From positions 133,046-197,045 of the forward strand of contig CAZLZR010000001.1 in NCBI GenBank assembly GCA_964564015.1: DNA of 64,000 nt. Reading direction: 5' to 3'. Position numbers and translations under genes: made by a program. Below, one piece after another: positions 51,121-60,532 of the stretch (positions are counted from its first letter, which is position 1; each line of letters opens with the position of its first letter). This DNA is from Acetivibrio sp964564015. GTDB taxonomy: Bacteria; Bacillota; Clostridia; Acetivibrionales; Acetivibrionaceae. The notes beneath the pieces are model-generated. The model was not told the DNA's origin and did not search any database. It worked only from the letters and a program-made list of their open reading frames with translations.

Positions 51121-53751
51121 ATGGAGATAATTATCGGACATAATAATACTGATTTTGATTGCCTGGCTTCCATGCTTGCTGCAAGAAAACTTTATCCGGG
51201 TGCACAGTTGGTTCTTCCGGGGAATATCGGAAGAGATGTCAGAGAGTTTATAAACATGTATGAAGATATATTCAATTTTGTTGAAGCTAATGAAGTTGAA
51301 TGTGAAAAACTTACCCGAATAATAATTGTAGATACCCATTCGCTCTCTAGAATCGGCAAATTCAGTGAATGGGTTTTGAAGCCGGGGATTGAAATTGTAA
51401 TTTATGACCATCACATTTTGTGTGCGGATGGAATAACTTCGCCGTTCATGAAAGTTGAAGAGGTGGGTGCTAATACCACCATACTTGTAGAAGAACTAAT
51501 AAAAGAAGGAATTGAATTATCTCCGGTTGAGGCAACGATAATTGCTTTGGGGATTTATGTGGATACCAATTCTCTTATCTTTTCAGGTACTACATACAGG
51601 GATGCCTATGCGTTAGGATACTTACTTGAAAAAGAGGCTAACCTGTCGGTCATAGAAAGTTTGATTATAAACCGCTTGTCAGAAGGTCAGCAGGAGTTAT
51701 CGCTGCTACTTAATAAAAATATTGTCGTAGATTCCATAAATGGATTTGAGGTAGGATTTACCAAGGTAAGAATGGATTACTATGTGGATGAGGCAGCCTA
51801 CCTTACAAGGAAAATCCTGGAGGAGCGGGATTTAGACGCTTTGTTTTCCATTATGCGAATGAAAAATAAGACCTATATAATTGGCAGGAGTGTCAGAGAA
51901 GAGATTGACCTAAGCATAATTATGAAATTAATCGGTGGTGGTGGACATAAAGGTGCGGGTTCTTCAAAATCTGATGAAGACAATCTCGAAAAAATTCATT
52001 CAGACTTAAAGGAGACCTTGGAAACCAACATAAGTCCTGTTATCAAAGTCCAGGATATAATGAGTTCCCCCGTAAAAACAGTGTTAGCCGACACTACAAT
52101 TGATGAGGCCTACGATATAATGATCAAGTATGGCCACTCAGGTATGCCTGTAATCAGTGATAATAAAATCGCGGGTATAATTTCAAGGCGTGATATAGAC
52201 AAGGCAAGGGTTCACGGATATGGTAACTCTCCTCTAAAAGGTTATATGTCAAAAAAAGTTGTAACCATTAATTATGATGAACCGCTAAAAGAGGTGCAGG
52301 AGCTTTTTGCAGAGCACGACATTGGGAGACTTCCTGTTTTGAAGGACAATGAGATGATAGGAATTGTGACACGTACCGATATAATCAGAACGCTATATGG
52401 AGGTAAATATAAAAAACAAAATGTGCCCGGCAGCAGAAGTGAGATAGGAAAGGAATATACCATTGATAACCTGTCCTACAAGCTTGAAGGGCTTTTGCCA
52501 AAAGTCACTGAAGCGTTAGCTTTGGCCGGCAAAATTGCTGATGAAGATGGCATAAACATATACGTAGTCGGGGGTTTTGTAAGAGATCTTATACTTGGAG
52601 TTGAAAACCTTGATATAGATATAGTTGTTGAAGGTGATGCAATAGACTTTGCCCGGAAGTTCTCAAAAAGGTCTGGATCAAAGCTTACAGAGCATGAGAA
52701 GTTTCATACTGCTTATGTTGTGTTAGAAGATGATCTGAAAATTGACCTGGTAACTGCCAGAAAGGAATACTATGAATTCCCCGGTGCACTTCCTGTAATT
52801 GAGAGGGGGTCAATCAAAGATGACCTTTTCAGAAGGGATTTTACCATAAACTGTATTGCGATGAAGTTAAGCAGTAGTGAATTCGGAAAAATTATTGATT
52901 TTTATGGAGGCAGAAGAGACCTCTATGATGGCGTTATAAGAATTTTGTATAATCTCAGCTTTGTGGAAGATCCAACAAGGATACTGAGGGCTGTCAGGTT
53001 TGAACAGAGATACGGATTTAAAATGGATGAAAAAACTGAAAATTTTGCAATAGATGCGTTAAACAGCGGTGTTTTAGACAAATTGAGCAGAGAAAGGATT
53101 AATTCCGAATTCATTTACATGCTAAAGGAAAGAAATACGGTTACAATGCTTGGCAGAATGCAGGAACTGGGTTTGCTTGAAAAAATTTATCCTGAAATAG
53201 CCTTATCCGATGAACTAAAAAACCTGATGGAAAGCTCGGACAAGCATTATGAAGAGTTTTATAACAACTTGATTAAAAAGAAAAATATTGATAAAATTCT
53301 TGTATACATTCTGATACTGTTTTTAAATACATGTGCCGACAAGGTGCCTTTATTGGCAGATAGATTAAGGCTTACGAAGGAATATTGTGATGAAATACTC
53401 AGATTTGTGAAGGTAAGGGATACGGATACTTCCGGATATTTGTGCGGAAATGGGGTTTCAAACTATGGTGTTTTCTTGATGTATAAAGGATTATCCATAG
53501 AAAGCCTGTATGTGATATACCTTATGTATGGTGATAAGGTAAAAGATACCGTGCTTTTATATCTTAATAACTTAAGCCGGATAAGGCCTGAAATAACAGG
53601 CAAGGATATCATGGAACTGGGAATTGATCCGGGTCCTGAAATTAAAAAGATTCTGGAAATAGTGCTTAAAGAGAAAATTAATGGTAAAATATTTACTCGT
53701 GATGAAGAAATAGAGTTTGTCAGGACAAACATTACAGATAAGGAGAAATGA
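51121..53751 (+). CDS. DHH - CBS - tRNA nucleotidyltransferase fusion
   Basis: An 876-residue protein from the ATG behind TAGGAGTGAAG; an in-frame GTG three codons upstream is part of that site. N-terminal DHH phosphoesterase (GHNNTDFDCLASM, DTHSLSRIG, YDHHILCADG) with a DHHA1-like GGGGHKGAGSS at about 275; two CBS repeats (about 310-440); then the poly(A)-polymerase/CCA-adding head with VVGGFVRDLILGVENLDIDIV, LVTARKEYYEFPG and RRDFTINCIAM, and a helical C-terminus. This long architecture occurs in clostridia and other lineages as CCA- or A-adding enzyme. CBS domains suggest nucleotide sensing. Its stop is two bases before the M50 gene. Confidence 0.92.
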   Translation: MEIIIGHNNTDFDCLASMLAARKLYPGAQLVLPGNIGRDVREFINMYEDIFNFVEANEVECEKLTRIIIVDTHSLSRIGKFSEWVLKPGIEIVIYDHHILCADGITSPFMKVEEVGANTTILVEELIKEGIELSPVEATIIALGIYVDTNSLIFSGTTYRDAYALGYLLEKEANLSVIESLIINRLSEGQQELSLLLNKNIVVDSINGFEVGFTKVRMDYYVDEAAYLTRKILEERDLDALFSIMRMKNKTYIIGRSVREEIDLSIIMKLIGGGGHKGAGSSKSDEDNLEKIHSDLKETLETNISPVIKVQDIMSSPVKTVLADTTIDEAYDIMIKYGHSGMPVISDNKIAGIISRRDIDKARVHGYGNSPLKGYMSKKVVTINYDEPLKEVQELFAEHDIGRLPVLKDNEMIGIVTRTDIIRTLYGGKYKKQNVPGSRSEIGKEYTIDNLSYKLEGLLPKVTEALALAGKIADEDGINIYVVGGFVRDLILGVENLDIDIVVEGDAIDFARKFSKRSGSKLTEHEKFHTAYVVLEDDLKIDLVTARKEYYEFPGALPVIERGSIKDDLFRRDFTINCIAMKLSSSEFGKIIDFYGGRRDLYDGVIRILYNLSFVEDPTRILRAVRFEQRYGFKMDEKTENFAIDALNSGVLDKLSRERINSEFIYMLKERNTVTMLGRMQELGLLEKIYPEIALSDELKNLMESSDKHYEEFYNNLIKKKNIDKILVYILILFLNTCADKVPLLADRLRLTKEYCDEILRFVKVRDTDTSGYLCGNGVSNYGVFLMYKGLSIESLYVIYLMYGDKVKDTVLLYLNNLSRIRPEITGKDIMELGIDPGPEIKKILEIVLKEKINGKIFTRDEEIEFVRTNITDKEK

Positions 53752-53752
53752 T

Positions 53753-54412
53753 ATGATAAATTACTTGCCGAAAGATCCCTTGATGTTCGTGATAGCATTT
53801 TTGATATTTGCAATATCAATTACTGTTCATGAGTTTTCCCATGCATATTCTGCAAAACTTTTAGGAGATGATACCGCTGCAAATCAGGGAAGGCTTACGC
53901 TAAACCCGTTAAAGCACCTTGATCCGTTAGGTACGTTAATGATTGTATTCACTTCTTTCGGTTGGGCAAGGCCGGTACCGGTCAATGCCATGTACTTCAA
54001 AGACCGCAAAAAGGGAACGATGCTGACAAGCCTCGCAGGACCTGTATCTAATCTGCTTTTAGGCTTGATTTTTGCATTTCCATATGTATACATTTCGCTA
54101 AAAGGTTATGATGTCAGTTCCGGCGGGTTGAATTTCCTGTTAAGACTTTTTAAACAAGGCTTTGAAATGAATATACTTCTCGGGATCTTCAATATGCTGC
54201 CTGTACCACCTCTTGACGGCTCAAAGATACTTTCCGGTATACTGCCTTCAAGGGATTATTTTAAAATGCTCGAGTATGAGAATTACATAGTGATTGTCTT
54301 TATAATTCTTATGTTTACAGGTGTGCTGGGAAGAATTATATGGCCAATAATTGAGACTGTTGAAACTGCTATAATATATGTAGTTGTACCAATTGTTAAA
54401 TTGCTATTGTAA
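53753..54412 (+). CDS. Site-2 protease family (M50) membrane metalloprotease
   Basis: A 219-residue membrane protein, ATG behind AAGGAGAA and two bases after the preceding stop. Zinc motif HEFSH (in SITVHEFSHAYSAKLLGD) and the third ligand motif NMLPVPPLDGSKIL are complete. Short stand-alone form without PDZ or CBS. Intramembrane cleavage is expected; substrates unknown. Confidence 0.92.
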   Translation: MINYLPKDPLMFVIAFLIFAISITVHEFSHAYSAKLLGDDTAANQGRLTLNPLKHLDPLGTLMIVFTSFGWARPVPVNAMYFKDRKKGTMLTSLAGPVSNLLLGLIFAFPYVYISLKGYDVSSGGLNFLLRLFKQGFEMNILLGIFNMLPVPPLDGSKILSGILPSRDYFKMLEYENYIVIVFIILMFTGVLGRIIWPIIETVETAIIYVVVPIVKLLL

Positions 54413-54613
54413 CCATTTTTAGTTTTTAAATTTGGATTAATGTAAAATGTTTTCCAAGAAAAATTAGTTAGACTTTGTATAGAAAAAAAGATATAATTTA
54501 TAAATGTGATTATCAAAATAACTTTGCTATCAGCGTTTCAAATAAATTATTCTTAACAGAAAGCAATACTTTGAAATGCTCTATAAGAATATAGACAACA
54601 GGAGAGTGAATTT

Positions 54614-55606
54614 GTGGTGAAAAAAGGTACTATATTGAGTGGCATGAGACCTACAGGGGCATTACATCTGGGAAATTATTTCGGTGCTCTTGAAAATTGG
54701 GTGAAATTGCAGGATGATTATGACTGCTTCTTTTTTGTTGCTGATTGGCATGCCCTGACTACCGGATATGAAAATACCTCGGAAATAAAGAATAACATAA
54801 ATGATTTGGTTGTAGATTGGATAAGCGCAGGCCTTGACCCGGAAAAATGCACAATTTTCCTTCAATCAAAAGTTAAGGAGCATGCGGAGCTTCACTTGCT
54901 GTTTTCAATGACTACTCCGTTATCCTGGCTGTTGCGTTGCCCGACCTATAAGGATCAGTTAAACCAATTGAAGGATAAGAATATAACTACCTACGGGTTT
55001 TTAGGCTACCCGAATCTTCAGGCTGCAGATATCCTTATTTACAAAGCAGGGTTTGTACCGGTTGGCGAGGATCAATTGCCCCACCTTGAACTGACAAGGG
55101 AGATTGCAAGACGTTTTAATTTCTTTTATGGAGAAGTTTTCCCGGAACCGAAGCCTATATTGACAAAAGCCAAGGTTCTTCCCGGAACTGACGGAAGAAA
55201 GATGAGCAAGAGCTACGGAAATACCATTGCACTTTCCGATAGTCCTGACACAGTGAGGAAAAAAGTAAGTACCATGGTTACCGATCCGGCAAGAATCAAA
55301 AAGGACGATCCGGGGCATCCTGAAGTATGTACAGTGTTCTCTTTCCATAAGGTATTCAACGAAAGTGAAATACCTCAGATTGAAGAACAGTGCAGAGGCG
55401 GGAAAATCGGCTGTGTCCAGTGTAAGAGAAATCTTGCCGATAAAATGGTTGCACATTTGGAACCAATTTATGAAAGAAGGCAGAAGATACTTGAAAAACC
55501 TGATATGGTGAGGGAAGTACTTCGTGAAGGTAATAAAAGAGCGGAAAATACCGCAAAGAAGACAATGGAAGATGTAAGAAGCGCAATGAAGATAGATTTT
55601 ATGTAG
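54614..55606 (+). CDS. trpS: Tryptophanyl-tRNA synthetase
   Basis: A 330-residue class I enzyme charging tRNA-Trp. Start is one of two consecutive GTG codons behind AGGAGAG. Class I motifs: TGALHLGNYFG (HIGH-type) and GRKMSKSYGN (KMSKS). ADWHALTTGY, FLQSKVKEHAELHL, GYPNLQAADILIY and GEDQLPHLELTREIARRFN follow the bacterial TrpS order. No T-box leader is visible upstream; its cognate tRNA is at 27111. Confidence 0.96.
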   Translation: MVKKGTILSGMRPTGALHLGNYFGALENWVKLQDDYDCFFFVADWHALTTGYENTSEIKNNINDLVVDWISAGLDPEKCTIFLQSKVKEHAELHLLFSMTTPLSWLLRCPTYKDQLNQLKDKNITTYGFLGYPNLQAADILIYKAGFVPVGEDQLPHLELTREIARRFNFFYGEVFPEPKPILTKAKVLPGTDGRKMSKSYGNTIALSDSPDTVRKKVSTMVTDPARIKKDDPGHPEVCTVFSFHKVFNESEIPQIEEQCRGGKIGCVQCKRNLADKMVAHLEPIYERRQKILEKPDMVREVLREGNKRAENTAKKTMEDVRSAMKIDFM

Positions 55607-55690
55607 TGTTTTGGAATGCTGAAAATATAGTTTCGGATATTCCTTTGGTAATTGGGTTTCTACTATCCTTTTAGAGTGGTGGTGGATTTT

Positions 55691-56479
55691 TTGGAAAGTG
55701 TTTTATCAAAAGCTTGTACAATAAAAATACAGAATTTTGAAGGTCCCTTTGATCTGTTATTCCACCTGATTGAAAAGAATCAGGTGGATATATATGATAT
55801 CCCTATAAATGAGATAACAGACCAATACATGGACTATCTTTTTCAAATGCAGGAAATGGATTTAGAAGTGGCTAGCGAGTTCCTGGTTATGGCTGCTACA
55901 CTTTTACACATAAAATCAAAACTTCTGCTTCCAAGTACCAAGCAAAACAAGGAAGAAGAGATTGACCCGAGAGAAGAACTTATCTTAAAGCTTGTCGAGT
56001 ACAAAAAGTACAAAAAGTTTACTGAAATATTGCGGGTCAGGGAAAAAGAATGGGAAAAGGTATGCTACAGGCAGCCCGAGGAAATCGACATAAAAAGCGA
56101 GGACGAGCCTATAGAACTCTCCTATGATGAGCTTAAAAGGGTATACGTGAATCTGATTGAGCGCAATGAGCGAAAGATAAACAAGGGTGCCGGGAAAATG
56201 ACTCAGATACTTCAGGTTGAGAAAGTATCCCTTAAAAGCAAAATAAGAGAGGTTATAAAAACCCTTATCAATAAGGCTTACTTCAGGTTTTCGGATTTGT
56301 TTTCAATTGCCACCAAGTCAAAGCTCGAGGTGGTTACAGGGTTTCTGGCTATATTGGAACTTGCAAAGCTTAAAAAAGTTTCAATTACTCAGAATGCTCA
56401 GTTTGCTGAAATTGTTGTCCAAAGAATAGATGAAAACCTTGAAGACTTTGATGAAGAAAAGATTGCAGCTGAGAATTGA
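55691..56479 (+). CDS. scpA: Segregation and condensation protein A
   Basis: A 262-residue kleisin that bridges SMC heads, together with ScpB, for chromosome condensation. I favour TTG 55691 behind GGTGG; upstream codons are possible. Markers: IKIQNFEGPFDLLFHLIEKN at the N-terminus, VASEFLVMAATLLHIKSKLL, and the C-terminal winged helix FLAILELAKLKKVSITQ. ScpB follows about 100 bases later. Confidence 0.94.
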   Translation: MESVLSKACTIKIQNFEGPFDLLFHLIEKNQVDIYDIPINEITDQYMDYLFQMQEMDLEVASEFLVMAATLLHIKSKLLLPSTKQNKEEEIDPREELILKLVEYKKYKKFTEILRVREKEWEKVCYRQPEEIDIKSEDEPIELSYDELKRVYVNLIERNERKINKGAGKMTQILQVEKVSLKSKIREVIKTLINKAYFRFSDLFSIATKSKLEVVTGFLAILELAKLKKVSITQNAQFAEIVVQRIDENLEDFDEEKIAAEN

Positions 56480-56577
56480 TCTGCAAATTTAATCTACAGA
56501 AATATTTCTTATTTAGAGCGTCATATTATTGATGTGTCATATATGGAAAAGCACTGTTTTTTGGAGGAAAAGCTCAC

Positions 56578-57249
56578 ATGGATTTAAAAAAACTTGAAGG
56601 AATAATTGAAGGGCTTCTTTTTGCTTCCGGTGATAGAATATCTTTGGAAAAAATATGTGAGATAGCAGGCATTGATAAAAAGGTTGCCAAGCTTGTCATA
56701 AACAATATGATTGTTAATTATAATGATAATCCTTCAAGGGGGATTACTATCAGGGAGATCAGCAATGGCTATCAATTGTGTTCCAAGCCTGAATTATATG
56801 AGTATGTGAAAGTATTGTTTGAGCCGAAACAAAAGAGCGGACTATCACAGGCAGCATTTGAAACGCTTGCTATTATAGCTTACAACAGGCCTATTACAAA
56901 AGCAAAGATAGAGCAGATCAGAGGAGTTAATTCCGATAGTGCTGTCACAAAGCTTATAGAAAAGAACCTTGTTAAGGAAGCAGGAAGATTGGATGCACCC
57001 GGTAAGCCTATATTATACGAAACCACTGAAGAATTCTTCAGAAGCTTTGGTTACAAATCAGACAGTGATCTGCCCATATTTGAAATGAATGAAATTCAGG
57101 AGATGTATGAACCGGGATCCGGAGAAAGATCCGGGACTAGCGATATGGGTACGGATGATAGTAAAGGTGACGGTGAGGAAGGAAATAGCAGTATTGTCAC
57201 AGAGGTAAACAATGATGCCGATTTGAATGGAAGTAATGATATGAAATGA
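56578..57249 (+). CDS. scpB: Segregation and condensation protein B
   Basis: A 223-residue partner of ScpA with two winged-helix domains: LEGIIEGLLFASGDRISLEK and SQAAFETLAIIAYNRPITKA, IRGVNSDSAVTKLIEKNLV, GRLDAPGKPILYETTEEF. The last 50 residues are an acidic, Gly/Ser-rich tail (SGERSGTSDMGTDDSKGDG) longer than usual. ATG behind TTGGAGGAAAAG. Confidence 0.94.
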   Translation: MDLKKLEGIIEGLLFASGDRISLEKICEIAGIDKKVAKLVINNMIVNYNDNPSRGITIREISNGYQLCSKPELYEYVKVLFEPKQKSGLSQAAFETLAIIAYNRPITKAKIEQIRGVNSDSAVTKLIEKNLVKEAGRLDAPGKPILYETTEEFFRSFGYKSDSDLPIFEMNEIQEMYEPGSGERSGTSDMGTDDSKGDGEEGNSSIVTEVNNDADLNGSNDMK

Positions 57250-57362
57250 TATATTGCAGCTTCCGCTGCAATCAAAGAAGTAATGTCCGCTCCTATAATC
57301 AGCGGAACTAAATTTCGATTGATAAGAATAGTAAAACAATAAAAAATATACCATGAATATCT

Positions 57363-57392
57363 AATAATACACTTGTTAAGTGTATTATTTTT
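57363..57392 (+). terminator. Intrinsic terminator of scpAB
   Basis: AATAATACACTT-GTT-AAGTGTATTATT followed by TTTT. Confidence 0.88.
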
Positions 57393-57431
57393 GTTATTAA
57401 GGAAAAAATAGCTAATAAGAGGTGTGGTAAT

Positions 57432-58097
57432 GTGTCATTTTTTATTGTAACTATAATATTGATTTTTGTTTTTTTAATTTTATGTCTAATAAAGATAAAT
57501 GTAGCTATGGAGTATAACAGGCAAGGTGTTAACGACCATTTTGTGCTGTCTTTTTTTATATTTAACGGATTAATAAAGTATAAGTACGAGCTTCCGAGGC
57601 TAGATGCAGGAAAGAAGGGAATAAGGTTCCGTAAAATAAAGAAAAAAGGAAAAAAGGAGAAGGATGTATCAAACAAAAAGGACAAAACGAGTTATGGTGA
57701 TATAATTTCAAAAATAGAAATGTTCCGAAGTTTTCGCAAGAAATACAATATACTGATTGGCCATATATATAAATATTTAAAATGCAGACTGAGTATTAAG
57801 AAACTTGATATTAATATTTCCTTTGGCACGGATAATGCCCACCATACAGCAGTTCTTACCGGATTATGCTGGTCAGCTGTTGGTCTACTGGTATCTTTTC
57901 TTCATAACAAGTTGAATATAGTGGAGAAGTCAATAAATATAAAACCTGATTATATGGGAAAAAAATTTAAAGTTGATTTATTTTGTATATTAAGTATGAG
58001 AGTTGGACATATTATTATTGTTGGTTTAATAATATTAATCCACATTATCCGAAATAAGTTCGGTTTCATAGAACTAAGAAGAAGTGTAGCCGGATGA
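57432..58097 (+). CDS. DUF2953 membrane protein
   Basis: A 221-residue protein, GTG start behind AAGAGGTG. N-terminal helix (about 4-25), a Lys-rich cytoplasmic middle (about 60-95), the DUF2953 core DINISFGTDNAHHTAVLTGL with LCWSAVGLLVSFL, and a C-terminal helix (about 190-210). Clostridial genomes usually place it directly before ytfJ, as here; function unknown, likely linked to sporulation by context. Confidence 0.82.
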   Translation: MSFFIVTIILIFVFLILCLIKINVAMEYNRQGVNDHFVLSFFIFNGLIKYKYELPRLDAGKKGIRFRKIKKKGKKEKDVSNKKDKTSYGDIISKIEMFRSFRKKYNILIGHIYKYLKCRLSIKKLDINISFGTDNAHHTAVLTGLCWSAVGLLVSFLHNKLNIVEKSINIKPDYMGKKFKVDLFCILSMRVGHIIIVGLIILIHIIRNKFGFIELRRSVAG

Positions 58098-58198
58098 CAG
58101 GAAGTATTTTTTTAATGCTTAAGAAAGTGCATTTCATTATGGCATCAAAAAAGTCTACCGCAAGGCTGTTTGCTTCAGAGAAATACCCTAGCGTTAAA

Positions 58199-58219
58199 TC
58201 GGCAAAGCCGACTTTTTTT
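58199..58219 (+). terminator. Terminator-like hairpin before ytfJ
   Basis: TCGGC-AAA-GCCGA followed by C and seven T. Confidence 0.55.
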
Positions 58220-58251
58220 AAGATTCCAAATAAATACAGGTGGTGATAAAT

Positions 58252-58737
58252 TTGGCGGAACATCCAATTCAGGGACTTATGACAACAGCCATGGAAAGTA
58301 TTAAGGATATGGTTGATGTAAATACTATAGTAGGTGATGCAGTACAGGCTCCCGATGGTACAATAATAATCCCTATTTCAAAGGTTACTTTCGGATTTGC
58401 TGCAGGAGGAGGAGAGTACAATTCCTGCTGCAAAGTGATGATTGAAGGTGAAGACGGTAATAATAAAGAAGTTGAAGCAGAGGGAAGCGGTAAACATCCC
58501 TTTGCCGGAGGTAGCGGTGCCGGTGTGAGCATAAATCCGGTAGCATTTATGGTGGTTGGACAGGGGCAAATTAAATTGTTGCCAGTAAATGTAAATGCAT
58601 CGGTTGAGAAGATTCTTGATCTTATTCCGGATCTGATTGAAAAGGCAAATGATACAATTAAAAAAAAGTTAAAAGTTAAAAAAGATTTTAAATCTGTAGA
58701 AAGAAACGGAAAATCTGATATAGATGAAGACGAGTGA
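58252..58737 (+). CDS. ytfJ: Sporulation protein YtfJ (GerW family)
   Basis: A 161-residue protein. The TTG at 58252 sits six bases after AGGTGGTG and gives the family-typical beginning AEHPIQGLMTTAMES; earlier GTG codons overlap the ribosome site. Conserved core: DMVDVNTIVGDAVQAPDGT, IPISKVTFGFAAGGGEY, ending in a Gly-rich stretch GGSGAGVSINPVAFMVVG. In Bacillus it is forespore-made and needed for proper germination. Its C-terminus is a basic tail. Confidence 0.93.
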   Translation: MAEHPIQGLMTTAMESIKDMVDVNTIVGDAVQAPDGTIIIPISKVTFGFAAGGGEYNSCCKVMIEGEDGNNKEVEAEGSGKHPFAGGSGAGVSINPVAFMVVGQGQIKLLPVNVNASVEKILDLIPDLIEKANDTIKKKLKVKKDFKSVERNGKSDIDEDE

Positions 58738-59060
58738 AGAACCGGTTGATTAACATTGTGCTACACTGCTCGTCTATGCAGCCGAGGTGGGAAAAATTCC
58801 TGCCTTTTTAATTTGATGAAATATTTCATGTCAATTCGTAGAAATATTTTGTGAAATAAAGTATAATAGTCAAGTTAAGGAATGAATTGAGTAATACTTC
58901 CACTATTTTAGGGGCTATCATAAATATGCTTCAGGCAAAAAAAGAAATGGAAGTTACATTTTCAGCTTTCCTGAATAATTAATAAAAAGAGGTAACCGAA
59001 TAAAAACGGATAAGGTTATATATTTAATATTTGGCTATCTGAAAAGGTTGGGAAAAGCTT
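58738..59060. other. Gap before rluB
   Basis: A TATAAT at 58862-58867 could serve a start site; its -35 is poor. A palindrome TGAAATATTTCA lies near 58817. A 31-codon frame (58887-58982) is the only coding candidate. Confidence 0.4.
58887..58982 (+). CDS. Possible 31-residue micropeptide
   Basis: TTG start preceded by AAGGAATG. The product begins LSNTSTILGAIINMLQ and ends EVTFSAFLNN; it is amphipathic in its first half. A TATAAT lies just upstream at 58862. No family is recognised and chance cannot be excluded. Confidence 0.25.
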   Translation: MSNTSTILGAIINMLQAKKEMEVTFSAFLNN

Positions 59061-59777
59061 ATGGAAATGATAAGGCTACAGAAGTATATAGCTGATTGCG
59101 GCGTCGCTTCAAGACGAAAGGCAGAGGAATTGATAAAGCAGGGAAGCGTAAAGGTAAATGGCAGTATTGTAAATGAAATGGGACTAAAGGTGAGTGACAG
59201 GGATCAAGTAGAAGTAAACGGAAAATTGGTAAGGCCTGAAAGTAAAAAAGTATACATTATGTTAAATAAACCTTCAGGCTATGTAACTACTGTAAAAGAC
59301 CAATTTCGAAGGCCTACCGTGATTGACCTCTTAAAGGACGTAAATGAAAGAGTATTTCCGGTGGGAAGGCTTGATTATGAGACTACCGGGTTATTGATCC
59401 TCACTAACGATGGAGATTTTACACATAAAATGACGCACCCGCGGCATGAGATAAAAAAGACTTATCTGGCAACTATTGCAGGGTGTCCGTCAAAGGAAGA
59501 AATTGATAGATTTGAAAGCGGTTTGAAGATTGAAAATTACACTACCTCTCCTGCAAAGTTAAGGATAGTAAGCAAAAAAGAAAACACCTGCGTTATTGAA
59601 GTGACAATACATGAAGGTAAAAACAGGCAGGTAAGAAAAATGTGTGAAGCTATAGGACATCCTGTACTATCTTTAAAAAGAATATCTTTGGGGAATCTTA
59701 CATTAGGCGATTTATCAGATGGGAGTTGGCGGGAGTTAAGCCGTAATGAGGTGGAGGCTTTATTAAAATCAGTATAG
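59061..59777 (+). CDS. rluB: Ribosomal large-subunit pseudouridine synthase B type
   Basis: A 238-residue enzyme making pseudouridine in 23S rRNA. N-terminal S4 RNA-binding domain (about 4-60: LQKYIADCGVASRRKAEELI, VKVNGSIVNEMG), then the RsuA/RluB catalytic core with Asp in GRLDYETTGLLILTNDGD, MTHPRHEIKKTYLA, IHEGKNRQVRKMCEAIGH and LKRISLGNLTLGDL. ATG behind GGGAAAAG. Confidence 0.94.
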   Translation: MEMIRLQKYIADCGVASRRKAEELIKQGSVKVNGSIVNEMGLKVSDRDQVEVNGKLVRPESKKVYIMLNKPSGYVTTVKDQFRRPTVIDLLKDVNERVFPVGRLDYETTGLLILTNDGDFTHKMTHPRHEIKKTYLATIAGCPSKEEIDRFESGLKIENYTTSPAKLRIVSKKENTCVIEVTIHEGKNRQVRKMCEAIGHPVLSLKRISLGNLTLGDLSDGSWRELSRNEVEALLKSV

Positions 59778-59919
59778 CTGTTGGTAAAAGACACAATTGT
59801 GCAGGTTTGGTATGGGAAATTATTGAGCTCGAGTTCAGCTTTAATCTGTAATATGGTATACATAAAGTATGAGTTTGGTGTCAGTTAATTGATGGAGCTT
59901 AAATTCATCTGATAAGGAA

Positions 59920-59945
59920 GGATCAGGGGGAGTATCCCCTGATCC
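59920..59945. terminator. Strong hairpin between rluB and the DUF1540 gene
   Basis: GGATCAGGGG / CCCCTGATCC, with an outer AAGGAAG...CTTCCTT pairing that reaches 59962. It is placed to end both convergent genes; the T-run is weak on each strand. Confidence 0.6.
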
Positions 59946-59961
59946 GGTAACTAAAGCTTCC

Positions 59962-60138
59962 TTACTTTTTTTCCTTATCGGACTTGTAGCTTGCACAAAG
60001 TGTTTCATCGTACGGGGCACCACTATTTGACTTAGCTGCTGCACTAACCTGTACTGCATCTAAAGTACACAAGTTTTCACTGAACTCATTGTGTATGCAA
60101 CTACCCACTGAGCACATAACTTTTTGACAATCAGCCAT
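59962..60138 (-). CDS. DUF1540 cysteine-rich small protein
   Basis: A 58-residue protein, ATG behind a TGGAGGGG ribosome site. Cysteine spacing fits DUF1540: DCQKVMCSVGSCIHNEFSEN, LCTLDAVQVSAAA and DETLCASY; the motif is thought to bind a metal. Two acidic/basic Lys residues end it. Such proteins are common in spore-formers, function unknown. It converges with rluB. Confidence 0.82.
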   Translation of the reverse strand: MADCQKVMCSVGSCIHNEFSENLCTLDAVQVSAAAKSNSGAPYDETLCASYKSDKEKK

Positions 60139-60348
60139 ATAGAAACCCCTCCAAAAGATTATTTTTGTGCAGAATTATTATATGCACAATGGTTTCTTAT
60201 ATACTGTTCTTCTCAAAAAGTTTTTTTTACCAGACTTTGATAGAATGTAATAAATGTGAAGAAAAATATTCCAGAAGCTTAAGTTTTCTTTGACAATTCA
60301 ATGTTTGCAATTTAAAATATTGATTATTGCCAGTTAAAGAATGGGAAT

Positions 60349-60453
60349 TAGGTATGACTAAAATATAAGTTTCTACTCTGGATAACGAAAAAACTTGATT
60401 TAATAATGTTTTCAAAATATGAGAATAGGAAGTTGTTTTTTCGTTATCCCTTA
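60349..60453 (+). repeat. 105-bp dispersed inverted-repeat element
   Basis: Well-preserved copy: TAGGTATGACTAAAATATAA, GGATAACGAAAAAACTTG, AATATGAGAATAGGAAG, TTTTTTCGTTATCCCTTA. It lies in the 394-base gap 60139-60532, in which no other feature is visible besides the ribosome sites of the flanking genes. Confidence 0.88.
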
Positions 60454-60532
60454 CAACTGATATTTGCTAATTTAAATGCAGTTTTAAGCTACTGTACGAT
60501 ATATAACTAAAAATACACAAGGAGTGATAAAA

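Noticed and set aside
58115..58246. 43-codon frame between DUF2953 and ytfJ (AGGAAG then ATG)
   Set aside because: It reads through the terminator-like hairpin at 58199 and over the ytfJ ribosome site; the weak ribosome-site spacing makes chance more likely.
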